NCBI GenBank assembly: GCA_017551505.1
Contig: JAFZLL010000024.1
Span: 1 to 44,456 of the forward strand
Length of the DNA: 44,456 nucleotides
Source of the DNA: Eubacteriaceae bacterium
Lineage (GTDB): Bacteria; Bacillota; Clostridia; Eubacteriales; Anaerofustaceae
Direction: 5' to 3'
Shown here: positions 7,683 through 15,150 of the stretch, in pieces
How the letters are laid out: every line of letters begins with the position of its first letter
Position numbering within the stretch: the first letter of the stretch is position 1
Position numbers and translations under genes: made by a program
Notes under the pieces: generated by a model
The model's input: the letters and a program-made list of their open reading frames with translations, nothing else
What the model was told of the DNA's origin: nothing
Databases searched by the model: none

Positions 7683-8588
7683 TTATAATAATCCGTTGAG
7701 CATCTTGCAGCCCTTGATCAGGTGCTTGGTCAGCAGAGCGGAGGTGATAGGTCCGGTTCCGCCGCCGCATCCCGGGGTAGCGGATGTGATCATGGCAGCC
7801 TTCTCTGCGCATTCTTCAACGCAGTCTCCGGTTCTGATCTTCTTGCCCTTTTCATTGAGCACGAAGTTGCCGTCCTTATCCTTCTTCTGAGCCATAGCAA
7901 CGTCGATAACGATCGTGTTGTCGCCGAGCATGTCGGGGGTGACCATTCCGTAACGTCCGGTAGCTGTGATGACGATATCAGCAGCCTTGCACTTCTCGGC
8001 CAGGTTCTTGGTCTTGGAGTGGCAGATGGTAACGGTCGCGGAAGCACTTGCCAGCATCATTGCCATCGGCTTGCCGAATACAACGCTTCTGTTGATGACG
8101 ACTACGTCTTTGCCGACGAGGTCGATTCCGTAGTAATCGAACATCTCCATAACGCCTTCCGGTGTGCAGGGAGAGAATCCTCTGACGTCATCGATCATGA
8201 GCTTGCCGAGGTTTGTCGGGTTCATGGCGTCGGGGTCCTTGAGGGTGTTGAGAGCATACTTGATCTCTTCTTCATCAAGCTGTGCAGGAAGGGGCTTGAA
8301 TACGAGGATACCTGAAACGTTCTTATCATTGTTGAACTCATTGAGGGTAGCCATGAATTCTTCCTGGGATACATCCTCGGGGAATACCCTGTTTTCGAAA
8401 TCGATGTCAACGTTGTTGACGGTACTGATGATTCCCTTTTCATAGGAAATCGAACCGGGGTCTTCACCAACTCTAAGCACGACCAGCTTGGGGTTGATTC
8501 CTTTTGCCTTAAGCTCGGCAGCGTCTTTCTTTGCCTGATCCAGGATAGCCTGGGCGACATCTTTTCCGCTGAGTAATTTTGCGGTCAT
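7683..8588 (-). CDS. folD: Methylene-THF dehydrogenase FolD, probably lacking cyclohydrolase activity
   Basis: 301 residues. FolD normally oxidises methylene-THF and hydrolyses methenyl-THF. The fold is clear: GEDPGSISYEKG, GILVFKPLP, LKDPDAMNP, GFSPCTPEGVMEM, VINRSVVFGKP and a C-terminal TPGCGGGTGPIT. Against the E. coli enzyme, Tyr50 is kept (Tyr49) and Asp121 is kept (Asp120), but catalytic Lys54 is replaced by Ile53 and Gln98 by Phe97. In the human homologue the lysine is needed for cyclohydrolase activity, so this copy is probably dehydrogenase only. The nucleotide-binding loop VINRS resembles the NAD-linked monofunctional yeast enzyme, suggesting NAD use. FchA, encoded 47 bases upstream, would supply the cyclohydrolase step. 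Confidence 0.95.
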   Translation of the reverse strand: MTAKLLSGKDVAQAILDQAKKDAAELKAKGINPKLVVLRVGEDPGSISYEKGIISTVNNVDIDFENRVFPEDVSQEEFMATLNEFNNDKNVSGILVFKPLPAQLDEEEIKYALNTLKDPDAMNPTNLGKLMIDDVRGFSPCTPEGVMEMFDYYGIDLVGKDVVVINRSVVFGKPMAMMLASASATVTICHSKTKNLAEKCKAADIVITATGRYGMVTPDMLGDNTIVIDVAMAQKKDKDGNFVLNEKGKKIRTGDCVEECAEKAAMITSATPGCGGGTGPITSALLTKHLIKGCKMLNGLL

Positions 8589-8635
8589 TTTAATCCTCCT
8601 GTTATATGTATTATTTAATTAGGTATATTGCTTGA

Positions 8636-9268
8636 TTATTTCTGAAGTGTCTTCCAGACGTTCATGTAGATCTCGTCGCACTTCTTCATGCCGTCAGTTA
8701 CCAGAGGCTCGACTTCTTCACGTATCTGCTTGACATATTCGGCATCTTTGATGCTGTTGATGTTGATGACGACGTTCAGCCAGCCGCCTGTGATGGCTCC
8801 TCTGAGCAGAGTGACGCCAACGCCTACATCGGACAGAGCGAGGGAGGATCCCTTCACTGAAAGCTCTTCCATAAGGGCGATGACCTTATAAGAGGTCTTT
8901 ACGATATCAACGGGAACGCTGCAGGCGACCTTCAGGCATTTTTCCATGACTTCTGCCTTGTGAGCCTTTTCCTCTTCGGTTCCTGTCGGAAGTCCGTATG
9001 CCTTGGAAAGGGGCAGGAAGTTCTCGGCATCCTGGTCGATCATGCCGATCAGGCTGTCCTTGATCTCGTTGGCTTCCTTCATTATTCTCTGAATATCATC
9101 CTCATACTGGGCGTATTTTTTCTTGCCCGTGGTCAGATTGCAGACCATTCCTCCGAGGGCTGTTCCTAAAGCTCCTGCAAGGGCAGATACTCCGCCTCCT
9201 CCGGGCACGGGATCTTTGGAAAATGTGGCGTCGGTGAATTCTGTTACCGGCTTTTCCGCGTACTTCAT
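8636..9268 (-). CDS. fchA: Methenyltetrahydrofolate cyclohydrolase (cyclodeaminase family)
   Basis: 210 residues, the length of single-domain FchA. It hydrolyses methenyl-THF to 10-formyl-THF. Family marks are the N-terminal DPVPGGGGVSALAGALGTAL loop, MVCNLTTGKKKYAQYE, the central DQDAENFLPLSKAYGLP and C-terminal DVGVGVTLLRGAITGGWLNV. The protein is nearly all helical. AGGAGG precedes the ATG. It is the first enzyme gene after folT (121 bases, no clear terminator between) and is followed by folD. The altered FolD active site makes this gene the likely sole source of the activity in the cluster. Confidence 0.94.
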   Translation of the reverse strand: MKYAEKPVTEFTDATFSKDPVPGGGGVSALAGALGTALGGMVCNLTTGKKKYAQYEDDIQRIMKEANEIKDSLIGMIDQDAENFLPLSKAYGLPTGTEEEKAHKAEVMEKCLKVACSVPVDIVKTSYKVIALMEELSVKGSSLALSDVGVGVTLLRGAITGGWLNVVININSIKDAEYVKQIREEVEPLVTDGMKKCDEIYMNVWKTLQK

Positions 9269-9389
9269 GTTGTTCCTCCTGAATAAAATGTTTGTTTTTA
9301 CAGCCGGACGATATGTCCGATATCAGCGCCGAGGCGCATTGTATGATATTTTAGGGTTTCCCCACTGTACCGATGGTTAATTGTTTTTG

Positions 9390-10181
9390 CTACTGCAGTT
9401 TCTTTACCTGTTTTTCGAGCACCGGATATACCAGCATCACGAGCAGCGAGTAAAGAGGTATGGACAGGAAGCTCTGGAATATCTTGATGGCATAGGTGAT
9501 GGGCAGCTTCCAGCCGTACATGATGGCAAGAGCGGTCCCTTCGATGAGTATATAGCCGCACAGATACGCGCAGGTCACTGCGAACAGGATGGCTGCCGTA
9601 GTCTCCGGATCCAGTCTTTCTCCTCCGACTTTCTTCTTCGAAGCCATGAGGATGACCACTATCGAATAGAAGATAAAAGCAGCAAAGATCGCGCCGATCA
9701 CCCACCATGCCACCGGCGTCCATTTAAGAGATCCGGGAGAGACGACGGATACGACCCCGCCCTCCAGTTTTATGGACTTCGTAATGACGAAGAGGGAGAT
9801 GACTATTACAAGCAGTACGACATATGCGCAGACGTTCAGCACGTTCCATTTTGCTTTAACGCCTTTTCTCTTTGCATTAAAGACGAGTCCGGGGATCATG
9901 CCGACTACGGCAACGGCGATGGTGATGAACGGGTTCCAAGCTCCGTCAGGGGCGATGAGGAATCCGCCTACGTCGACGACGATGCCAACCAGGGCGCCCC
10001 AGATGGGCCCGAGGATTGTGCCTGCGATCAGAACGGGCACCGGGATGAAGCTTAGACGAACTGTGGGTAAAAGCTTGAATGATAAGGGCTTTAAAGCTAA
10101 AGCCATTGCGGCGAGCAGCGCCGCGAGCACCAGTTTAAGCGTTTTTCCGCTTATGTTGGCTCTGTTGGGGTTTGTGGACAT
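9390..10181 (-). CDS. folT: ECF transporter substrate-binding subunit, probably for folate (FolT)
   Basis: 263 residues, integral membrane. After a short polar start, LVLAALLAAMALALKPLSFK begins the first of about six membrane segments; RLSFIPVPVLIAGTILGP and WGALVGIVVDVGGFL form the conserved S-component core. The stretch near residues 120-160 is a longer loop than usual, making the protein larger than the typical 170-200 residues. S components capture a vitamin and work with shared ECF energising subunits encoded elsewhere. Folate specificity is inferred from the THF riboswitch in the leader and the folate-dependent neighbours. AAGGA lies 7 bases before the ATG. Confidence 0.88.
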   Translation of the reverse strand: MSTNPNRANISGKTLKLVLAALLAAMALALKPLSFKLLPTVRLSFIPVPVLIAGTILGPIWGALVGIVVDVGGFLIAPDGAWNPFITIAVAVVGMIPGLVFNAKRKGVKAKWNVLNVCAYVVLLVIVISLFVITKSIKLEGGVVSVVSPGSLKWTPVAWWVIGAIFAAFIFYSIVVILMASKKKVGGERLDPETTAAILFAVTCAYLCGYILIEGTALAIMYGWKLPITYAIKIFQSFLSIPLYSLLVMLVYPVLEKQVKKLQ

Positions 10182-10201
10182 CTAAATTTCCTTTCTGAGA
10201 T

Positions 10202-10320
10202 AAAACCCCCGCTTGTTAGCGGAAGCGGCAAGGTATCGCGATCGAAATCATAATCGTTATTTCGTCTTCGGCCACGGACTACTTCCCATCCCGTGTAACT
10301 TGACGCACCTTACCTACTCT
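10202..10320 (-). ncRNA. Tetrahydrofolate (THF) riboswitch
   Basis: The leader of folT on the minus strand begins AGAGTAGG and carries the landmarks of the THF aptamer as I know them from the S. mutans folT RNA: GAGUAG at the 5' side, GCGU-AAGU, GGGAUGGG, a CGAAG turn and UCCGCU at the 3' side. Supporting helices are GGUAAGGU with ACCUUGCC (one G-U pair), CACGG with CCGUG, and CGAAAU with AUUUCG. The aptamer spans roughly 10218-10320 and is followed by a terminator-like hairpin and the folT ribosome site. It should sense reduced folate and adjust folT, and possibly the genes read through beyond it. Confidence 0.85.
10204..10225 (-). terminator. Terminator-like hairpin in the riboswitch expression platform
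   Basis: On the minus strand CCGCT and AGCGG (with two further G-U pairs possible) enclose AACA and are followed by GGGTTTTA. Its 5' arm overlaps the conserved UCCGCU of the aptamer, so aptamer and hairpin should exclude one another. The T run is short, so termination may be partial. Confidence 0.55.
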
Positions 10321-10323
10321 AAA

Positions 10324-10352
10324 AATATATTGCTGAAACCCGTTAGGGTCTA
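10324..10352 (-). promoter_or_regulatory. Probable promoter of the riboswitch-folT transcript
   Basis: On the minus strand TAGACC (10347-10352), 17 bases, then TATATT (10324-10329). The expected start falls at the first bases of the aptamer. The -35 overlaps the methyltransferase stop codon. Confidence 0.5.
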
Positions 10353-11165
10353 AGCCTGTTTTTTGGGGCCGATGATGCCTTTGCGGAATGCCCGGTTGAA
10401 TTTCCTTCCGCTGGTATCCTTTCCCGAAAGCGCTTCGCTTGCGAATATGACTCCCAGCATATCCCTGTCGGTAGGATCCATTATGGCGGAATCGAGCCCT
10501 GCGTGTATCGCCATTGCCATGCAGTTCTGGTTGACGATCTTCCTCAGAGGCATATCGAAGGAAATATTCGAAATCGCCCCTGTGATCTTCACTGCGGGAG
10601 CGTATTCCTTGATCCTGAGGATGCATTCCTCGAAATCAAGCTGTGCGGTGGGCATGGTCGAAAGCGCCATGACACACGGATCGATGTGGAAATTCTCCAG
10701 CGCGACCCCGTATTTGTCCGCCTTGTCGATCATCCTCTTTGCGATCTCTATCTTCTTATCGTTTTTGTTAGGGATACCGTCCTTATCGCAGGTAAGCCCT
10801 ATCACCTGCCAGGGCGTGCCGGCGATGAGCGGGAAGATGGTCTCGCATTTAGTGCCTTCCTCGTTGACGGAATTGAGCATGCCCGGCTTATTGACCAGCC
10901 CTTCTTCAAAGACCCTCTTTAAGAGGAATTCATTCGGTGAATCCACACACAGAGGAAGCTCTGTTGCCTGCTGAACGGTCTCGATCAGCCATTTCAGAGC
11001 ATCGTATTCCTCGTCCGCCGAAGTGGAGGCGCACACGTCAATAAAACTCGCGCCGGCTTCCGTCTGGGAGACGGCCCTTTTCATGATAAAATCAGCGTTC
11101 CTTTCCTCTATGGCTTTCTTCACCGAGGGGATAGTACCGTTGATTTTTTCTCCGATAATGATCAT
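10350..11165 (-). CDS. AcsE/MtgA-like methyl-THF:corrinoid methyltransferase
   Basis: 271 residues, a single pterin-binding TIM barrel of the dihydropteroate-synthase fold. It starts MIIIGEKINGTIPSVKKAIE, very close to Moorella AcsE. Pterin-binding residues sit in CVDSPN (residues about 74-79), LNSVNEEG, IDPCVMAL and GAISNISFDMP. It transfers a methyl group between methyl-THF and a corrinoid protein in the cytoplasm. The direction is undecided: AcsE feeds CODH/ACS, while MtgA-type and O-demethylase MT2 enzymes move methyl groups from corrinoid to THF. No acsCD genes are near and a corrinoid activator is divergent, so the second role is at least as likely. It is transcribed ahead of the folT-fchA-folD cluster. 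Confidence 0.9.
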   Translation of the reverse strand: MIIIGEKINGTIPSVKKAIEERNADFIMKRAVSQTEAGASFIDVCASTSADEEYDALKWLIETVQQATELPLCVDSPNEFLLKRVFEEGLVNKPGMLNSVNEEGTKCETIFPLIAGTPWQVIGLTCDKDGIPNKNDKKIEIAKRMIDKADKYGVALENFHIDPCVMALSTMPTAQLDFEECILRIKEYAPAVKITGAISNISFDMPLRKIVNQNCMAMAIHAGLDSAIMDPTDRDMLGVIFASEALSGKDTSGRKFNRAFRKGIIGPKKQA

Positions 11166-11197
11166 GTTTCACTCCGTTATTCTAATGGGCGGAAGTC

Positions 11198-11239
11198 ATT
11201 CCATACATAGACCCACCTTTGGTAATTATACTATGGAAT
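11198..11239. promoter_or_regulatory. Inverted repeat in the methyltransferase/activator divergent region
   Basis: ATTCCATA (11198-11205) and TATGGAAT (11232-11239) are perfect 8-base inverted arms 26 bases apart, flanking the -10 box of the minus-strand methyltransferase promoter. It could be a pair of regulator half-sites or a leader hairpin; no regulator gene is adjacent. Confidence 0.4.
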
Positions 11240-11255
11240 CATTCAATTGTGGCAA
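11225..11255 (-). promoter_or_regulatory. Candidate promoter of the AcsE-like gene
   Basis: On the minus strand TTGCCA (11250-11255) and a consensus TATAAT (11225-11230), with a rather long 19-base spacer. Confidence 0.5.
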
Positions 11256-11353
11256 TATTTTTTGGCAAAACCCGTTTTTTGAATCAACATACCCCCGCTT
11301 TTTGGGTAAATCCATTTGGATAAGATAATGCGTTTTATTTCAGAGCCTTAAGC

Positions 11354-11382
11354 TTTACTTTTTTTGAGTTTTCCCGTATAAT
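11354..11382 (+). promoter_or_regulatory. Promoter of the corrinoid activator
   Basis: TTTACT (11354-11359), 17 bases, TATAAT (11377-11382). The start would lie near 11389, about 30 bases ahead of the ATG and its AGGAGG at 11409-11414. Confidence 0.65.
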
Positions 11383-11418
11383 TACAACGTATTTGCACGA
11401 TATCATCCAGGAGGATTT

Positions 11419-13263
11419 ATGAGCACAGTAACAGTTACTTTTTCGTTCGACGATAACAAGACCTATGAGGCCGAAAGCGGACTTCTTCTTTCCAAGATCT
11501 GCGAACTGGCCGGCTATCCGCAAGACCTGGTCTGCGGCGGGAAACAGAAATGCGGCAAATGCGCAGTGCGCATTATCGACGCCGACGGCGAGGAAAAGAC
11601 CGTCCTTTCATGCGCGACAAAAGTCACCCAGCCGATAACCGTTGAGAAGATCTTCAACAGGGCAGACAGGAAGGTGCACGTCCTGACTTCCAATACTGCT
11701 CTTGACTGCAATATCAACCCGAGCCTTGGATCCATCACGCTTGAAGAAAAAGACATAAATCCTGATCACTGCATGAGTTTCGAGAAAGCCCTCAGAAACA
11801 ACTTCAAGATCGAGATGAATTACAACGTCGTCAAAAAGCTTTCGAACGTGATATCCCCGGACGAGCCGAACAGGAAATTCACTTTCGTTACTTTCAATTC
11901 CAGGGCTATCGACGTCAACTTCGACGATGACGACTCCATTTACGGTCTGGCTATTGACATCGGCTCTACAACAGTCGCCGCATATCTGTATGACATGAAC
12001 ACTGCGACCCTTCTCGGCACCCATTCCTCTCTGAATGGACAGACAGCCCTCGGCGCAGACGTTATCAGCCGCATCCAGTACACGATCGACAACTTCCCGG
12101 ACGGGGCGGTGACCATGCAGAAGATGGTATGCGATACGATCAATAAGCTTATCGAGGAGATAAGGGAAGAAAATCAGATCAATACGGACCGCATCTACCA
12201 TGTCGTGCTCTGCGGAAACTCGACCATGCAGCATCTCTTCCTAGGTCTTTATCCGAAATATCTCGGCAAAGCCCCATTCGCTTCCACCACTCACGACATC
12301 GTTGAGATAGATGCCAGGGACGTTCCTCTGAACCTGAACCCGTACTGCAAGGTCACGTTCCTCCCGCTTTTGGGAGGATACGTCGGAGCAGATACCACGG
12401 GAGTCCTCATCAGCCTGCCGGACGACGGCGAGGCGAGACTCGCCATGGATCTGGGGACCAACGGGGAACTTGCCTGCGGCACCAACGACCGTTATAATAT
12501 CGCGTCCACTGCATGCGGACCTGCCCTGGAAGGCGCCGGGCTCTCCTGCGGAATGAGAGCGGCGGATGGAGCCATCCAGTACTTCAAGATCGATCCCGAA
12601 AAGAAAGACATCTCCCTGATAGACGTCATAGGGGACGTTGAACCTACCGGTATCTGCGGCTCGGGCATCATAGACATCCTTGCAGAGCTTATCCGCAACG
12701 GCATAATAAACCGCAAGGGGAAGATGCTCTCCAGAGAAGAATACGAAGAAAAATTCGGCGCAGACGCGCTTTCTGCCAGACTCGAAAAAAGGGAAGGCGG
12801 CAAATACGGGATGAACAGCTTCCTGATCTACCGCAGTGAGACCAGCGAGGTCTACTTCACTCAGATGGACTCCAGGGCAGTGCAGCTGGCCAAAGCCGCT
12901 ATTATGGCAGGGTGCGAGCTTCTGATAGGCCTGTACGGCAAAGGCGCCGGGACATTGAAGGAGGTCTGCCTGGCCGGAGCATTCGGAAACTACCTTGACA
13001 CAGAGAACGCCCAGTACATCGGCTTGTTCCCGAAGATCGAAGGGGTACCCACACGTTCGATCGGAAACGGCGCCGGTACGGGCGTACAGATGTACCTTCT
13101 TGATAAAGGCTCAATTAAAAAATGCCGCAATATCCAGAAGAACATATATCATGTGGAGCTCAATGAGCTTCCGGACTTCAATACGGTATACGCCAGGCAG
13201 ATGGATTTCATCAACGCTCCAAAGGATCCGGACGACGAAGAGGATGAGGAGGATGAAGAATAA
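11419..13263 (+). CDS. Reductive activator of corrinoid proteins (ASKHA ferredoxin protein, RACo/RamA-like)
   Basis: 614 residues. These proteins use ATP to drive an electron onto an oxidised Co(II) corrinoid and return it to active Co(I). Residues 1-85 are a plant-type [2Fe-2S] domain with Cys39, Cys45, Cys48 and Cys65. After a linker the ASKHA ATPase follows: LAIDIGSTTVAAYLYD near 176, VLCGNSTMQHLFLG near 270, AMDLGTNGELACG near 343, TACGPALEGAGLSCGMRA, GICGSGIIDILAEL and VCLAGAFGNYLD near 530. The protein ends in a very acidic tail, DPDDEEDEEDEE. AGGAGG precedes the ATG. It is monocistronic, divergent from the AcsE-like gene, with a strong terminator behind it, so it probably serves several corrinoid methyltransferase systems. 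Confidence 0.93.
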   Translation: MSTVTVTFSFDDNKTYEAESGLLLSKICELAGYPQDLVCGGKQKCGKCAVRIIDADGEEKTVLSCATKVTQPITVEKIFNRADRKVHVLTSNTALDCNINPSLGSITLEEKDINPDHCMSFEKALRNNFKIEMNYNVVKKLSNVISPDEPNRKFTFVTFNSRAIDVNFDDDDSIYGLAIDIGSTTVAAYLYDMNTATLLGTHSSLNGQTALGADVISRIQYTIDNFPDGAVTMQKMVCDTINKLIEEIREENQINTDRIYHVVLCGNSTMQHLFLGLYPKYLGKAPFASTTHDIVEIDARDVPLNLNPYCKVTFLPLLGGYVGADTTGVLISLPDDGEARLAMDLGTNGELACGTNDRYNIASTACGPALEGAGLSCGMRAADGAIQYFKIDPEKKDISLIDVIGDVEPTGICGSGIIDILAELIRNGIINRKGKMLSREEYEEKFGADALSARLEKREGGKYGMNSFLIYRSETSEVYFTQMDSRAVQLAKAAIMAGCELLIGLYGKGAGTLKEVCLAGAFGNYLDTENAQYIGLFPKIEGVPTRSIGNGAGTGVQMYLLDKGSIKKCRNIQKNIYHVELNELPDFNTVYARQMDFINAPKDPDDEEDEEDEE

Positions 13264-13667
13264 TCCTCGGCGAACGTATTTGACGAAAAGCCGATCCCGG
13301 TCAGCCGGGACCGGCTTTTTTCAAGCCATCCGTTATTGCACCGAGGCATGCATGATCCGGCTGATGAAGTGATGTCTCATTTTCTCCGTACGGGCTTCGA
13401 CCTCGTCTTGTGCGCACAGTCATTTCATCGATCTCAAATATCCGCGTTCAAATCATATATTTATCCCTGTATTTCAGTCTTCGGATCGCCTAATGCTGTC
13501 ATTCGGCTGAATGTTAGCTTAGGCTATCGTTTTATTCTGGATTAAAATAGCACCACTTTCGCTGATTATATGATAAACTGAAATAACATCCGAGTCGCTC
13601 AAAACCAGTGACATGGGAAGTGTTACCCTTGCGGTTACTACTAGAGAAAGAGGGATTTTCCAAAACT
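13264..13667. other. Intergenic stretch without a recognised gene
   Basis: About 400 bases between the corrinoid activator and the glycosyltransferase. The first 60 hold the activator's terminator. The rest has no open frame with a credible ribosome site and protein-like composition on either strand, and no riboswitch I recognise. It is locally A/T-richer from about 13430 on, with A/T patches near 13540 and 13570 that may contain the glycosyltransferase promoter, but no clear -35/-10 pair stands out. Confidence 0.6.
13290..13321 (+). terminator. Terminator of the corrinoid activator
   Basis: GCCGATCCCGG (13290-13300), loop TCAG and CCGGGACCGGC (13305-13315) form an 11-position stem with a single A-C mismatch, followed by six T. 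Confidence 0.88.
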
Positions 13668-14780
13668 ATGAAAATACTCATATTGACTTGCTCCACAGGC
13701 GAAGGGCACAATTCTGCGGGAAAAGCAATATTGGAACAGGCTGAAAAACACGGTGACTCCTGCGAGATGGTGAATGCTTTCCAATTCCTGCCGAAGGGAG
13801 AGGCAAAGATCGTCACCAAAGGCCACAGTTTCATAGCGGCAAATATACCCAAAGTCTTCGGAGCAGGCTATAAAGCCGCTGAGAACGTATCCCAAAAGGT
13901 CATTTACGCCCTCTGTGCGCAGGGAGCCGGCAGGATATACAGATTTCTGCAGCAAGGAGGGTACGATATCATCATCTGCGTGCACGTGATCTCTGCTCTC
14001 ATGATCACTCATGCAAAAAAGAAGTTCCGTATCCCCCAGCCGGTCTGCTTTGTCGCTACTGATTATTCTGTCGTGCCCGGCATAAAAGAAACGAATATGG
14101 ACGCATATTTTATCCCTGTGGGGTTCAAGGAAAAGTTCGTATCTTCCGGCATACCGGAGCGCCTGATCTGCGAAACAGGGATCCCCGTGGGCGAACGGTT
14201 CTATATCAAGCACGATAAAAACGAGGCCAGGAGATCTCTCGGCCTTCCTGAAGATAAAAAGATCGCCATGCTGATGTGCGGGAGCATGGGGTGCCGCTTA
14301 ATGGTCTCCATCGCCAGGCTTTTTTCCGAGATATCCGGTCCCGATCAGATGCTTGTGATCATCTGTGGGAACAATAAGCGCGTCAAAAACCGTCTTCAGG
14401 AGGAGAACCTTAAGAATACCTTGGTGGTCGGATATTCCACCAAGGTCGATGTGTATATGGATGCCGTTGATCTGCTTATCTCGAAGGCAGGAGGGCTCAC
14501 TTCTACAGAGGCTCTTTCCAAAAGGCTGCCGACACTTTGCGTTAACATAATTCCGAATCTCGAATCCCAGAACCAGGATTATATGGTCGACAGAGGCTTT
14601 GCGATGGGCGTTGACAAAGCCGATGAAGCTGCAGCTGCAGCATGCGAGCTGCTCGGGAACGATGAAAAGCTCTCGGAGATCAGGCATAACATAGAAACGG
14701 GTTTTATCGAGGATTCGGCCGCATATCTGTACCGCTGTCTGCCAGCGCTTTTAAAGCCCGTAAACGAAAATCTGCGATAA
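13668..14780 (+). CDS. MGDG-synthase-type glycolipid glycosyltransferase (GT28)
   Basis: 370 residues. It belongs to the processive diacylglycerol glycosyltransferase/MurG-like family, which adds sugars from UDP-sugars to diacylglycerol at the inner membrane face. The N-terminal acceptor domain starts MKILILTCSTGEGHNSAGKA, the family signature; the C-terminal donor-binding domain shows MLMCGSMG and, near residue 270, DLLISKAGGLTSTEALSKRLP, where the Glu typically contacts the nucleotide sugar. The start at ATG 13668 is set by the signature; a purine-rich AGAGGG lies about 14 bases upstream, further than usual. It leads a plus-strand group with divIC and tatD. Whether it makes glycolipid anchors or membrane lipid cannot be told from sequence. 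Confidence 0.88.
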   Translation: MKILILTCSTGEGHNSAGKAILEQAEKHGDSCEMVNAFQFLPKGEAKIVTKGHSFIAANIPKVFGAGYKAAENVSQKVIYALCAQGAGRIYRFLQQGGYDIIICVHVISALMITHAKKKFRIPQPVCFVATDYSVVPGIKETNMDAYFIPVGFKEKFVSSGIPERLICETGIPVGERFYIKHDKNEARRSLGLPEDKKIAMLMCGSMGCRLMVSIARLFSEISGPDQMLVIICGNNKRVKNRLQEENLKNTLVVGYSTKVDVYMDAVDLLISKAGGLTSTEALSKRLPTLCVNIIPNLESQNQDYMVDRGFAMGVDKADEAAAAACELLGNDEKLSEIRHNIETGFIEDSAAYLYRCLPALLKPVNENLR

Positions 14781-14850
14781 TGCCGGTTTTTTAAGGCCGA
14801 TACAGCAGAGGGATGGATAACAGACATACGATCCCAAGAAGGTGAAAAGG

Positions 14851-15150
14851 ATGAGCTCAAAGCCGAACAGAAGAAAGAACGATATCACCACACGCATATG
14901 CACTTTCCTGATGGTCCTCATTACAGCGGGATTCTGCTTTGCCATGGTGAATAACTATATTGAGAAGCGCCGGCTCACAGCCGAGAGGGATTCGGTTCTC
15001 AGGGATATCGAAGAGCAGGAAGAGCTGATGATCCTCTATAAGGAGGAGCTTGCCAAGGTCGGCACCGACGAATACTACGAATACATGGCCCGTAAATATC
15101 TGGGCTACATATACCCGGATGAGCATATCCTGATATACGACATAAGATGA
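14851..15150 (+). CDS. Septum formation initiator (DivIC/FtsB-like)
   Basis: 99 residues from ATG 14851; AGAAGG lies upstream at suitable spacing, while a GTG three codons earlier overlaps that site. A short basic cytoplasmic segment (SSKPNRRKND) leads to one membrane helix (ICTFLMVLITAGFCFAMVNN, residues about 15-36), then a coiled coil (EKRRLTAERDSVLRDIEEQE) and the closing motif ARKYLGYIYPDE, the usual end of DivIC. These bitopic proteins join FtsL and DivIB in the division complex. Its stop overlaps the tatD start (ATGA), so the two are co-translated. Confidence 0.88.
   Translation: MSSKPNRRKNDITTRICTFLMVLITAGFCFAMVNNYIEKRRLTAERDSVLRDIEEQEELMILYKEELAKVGTDEYYEYMARKYLGYIYPDEHILIYDIR

Noticed and set aside
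13336-13545. Plus-strand open frame of about 70 codons before the glycosyltransferase
   Set aside because: No ribosome site, no protein-like pattern, and it begins right after a terminator without a promoter.
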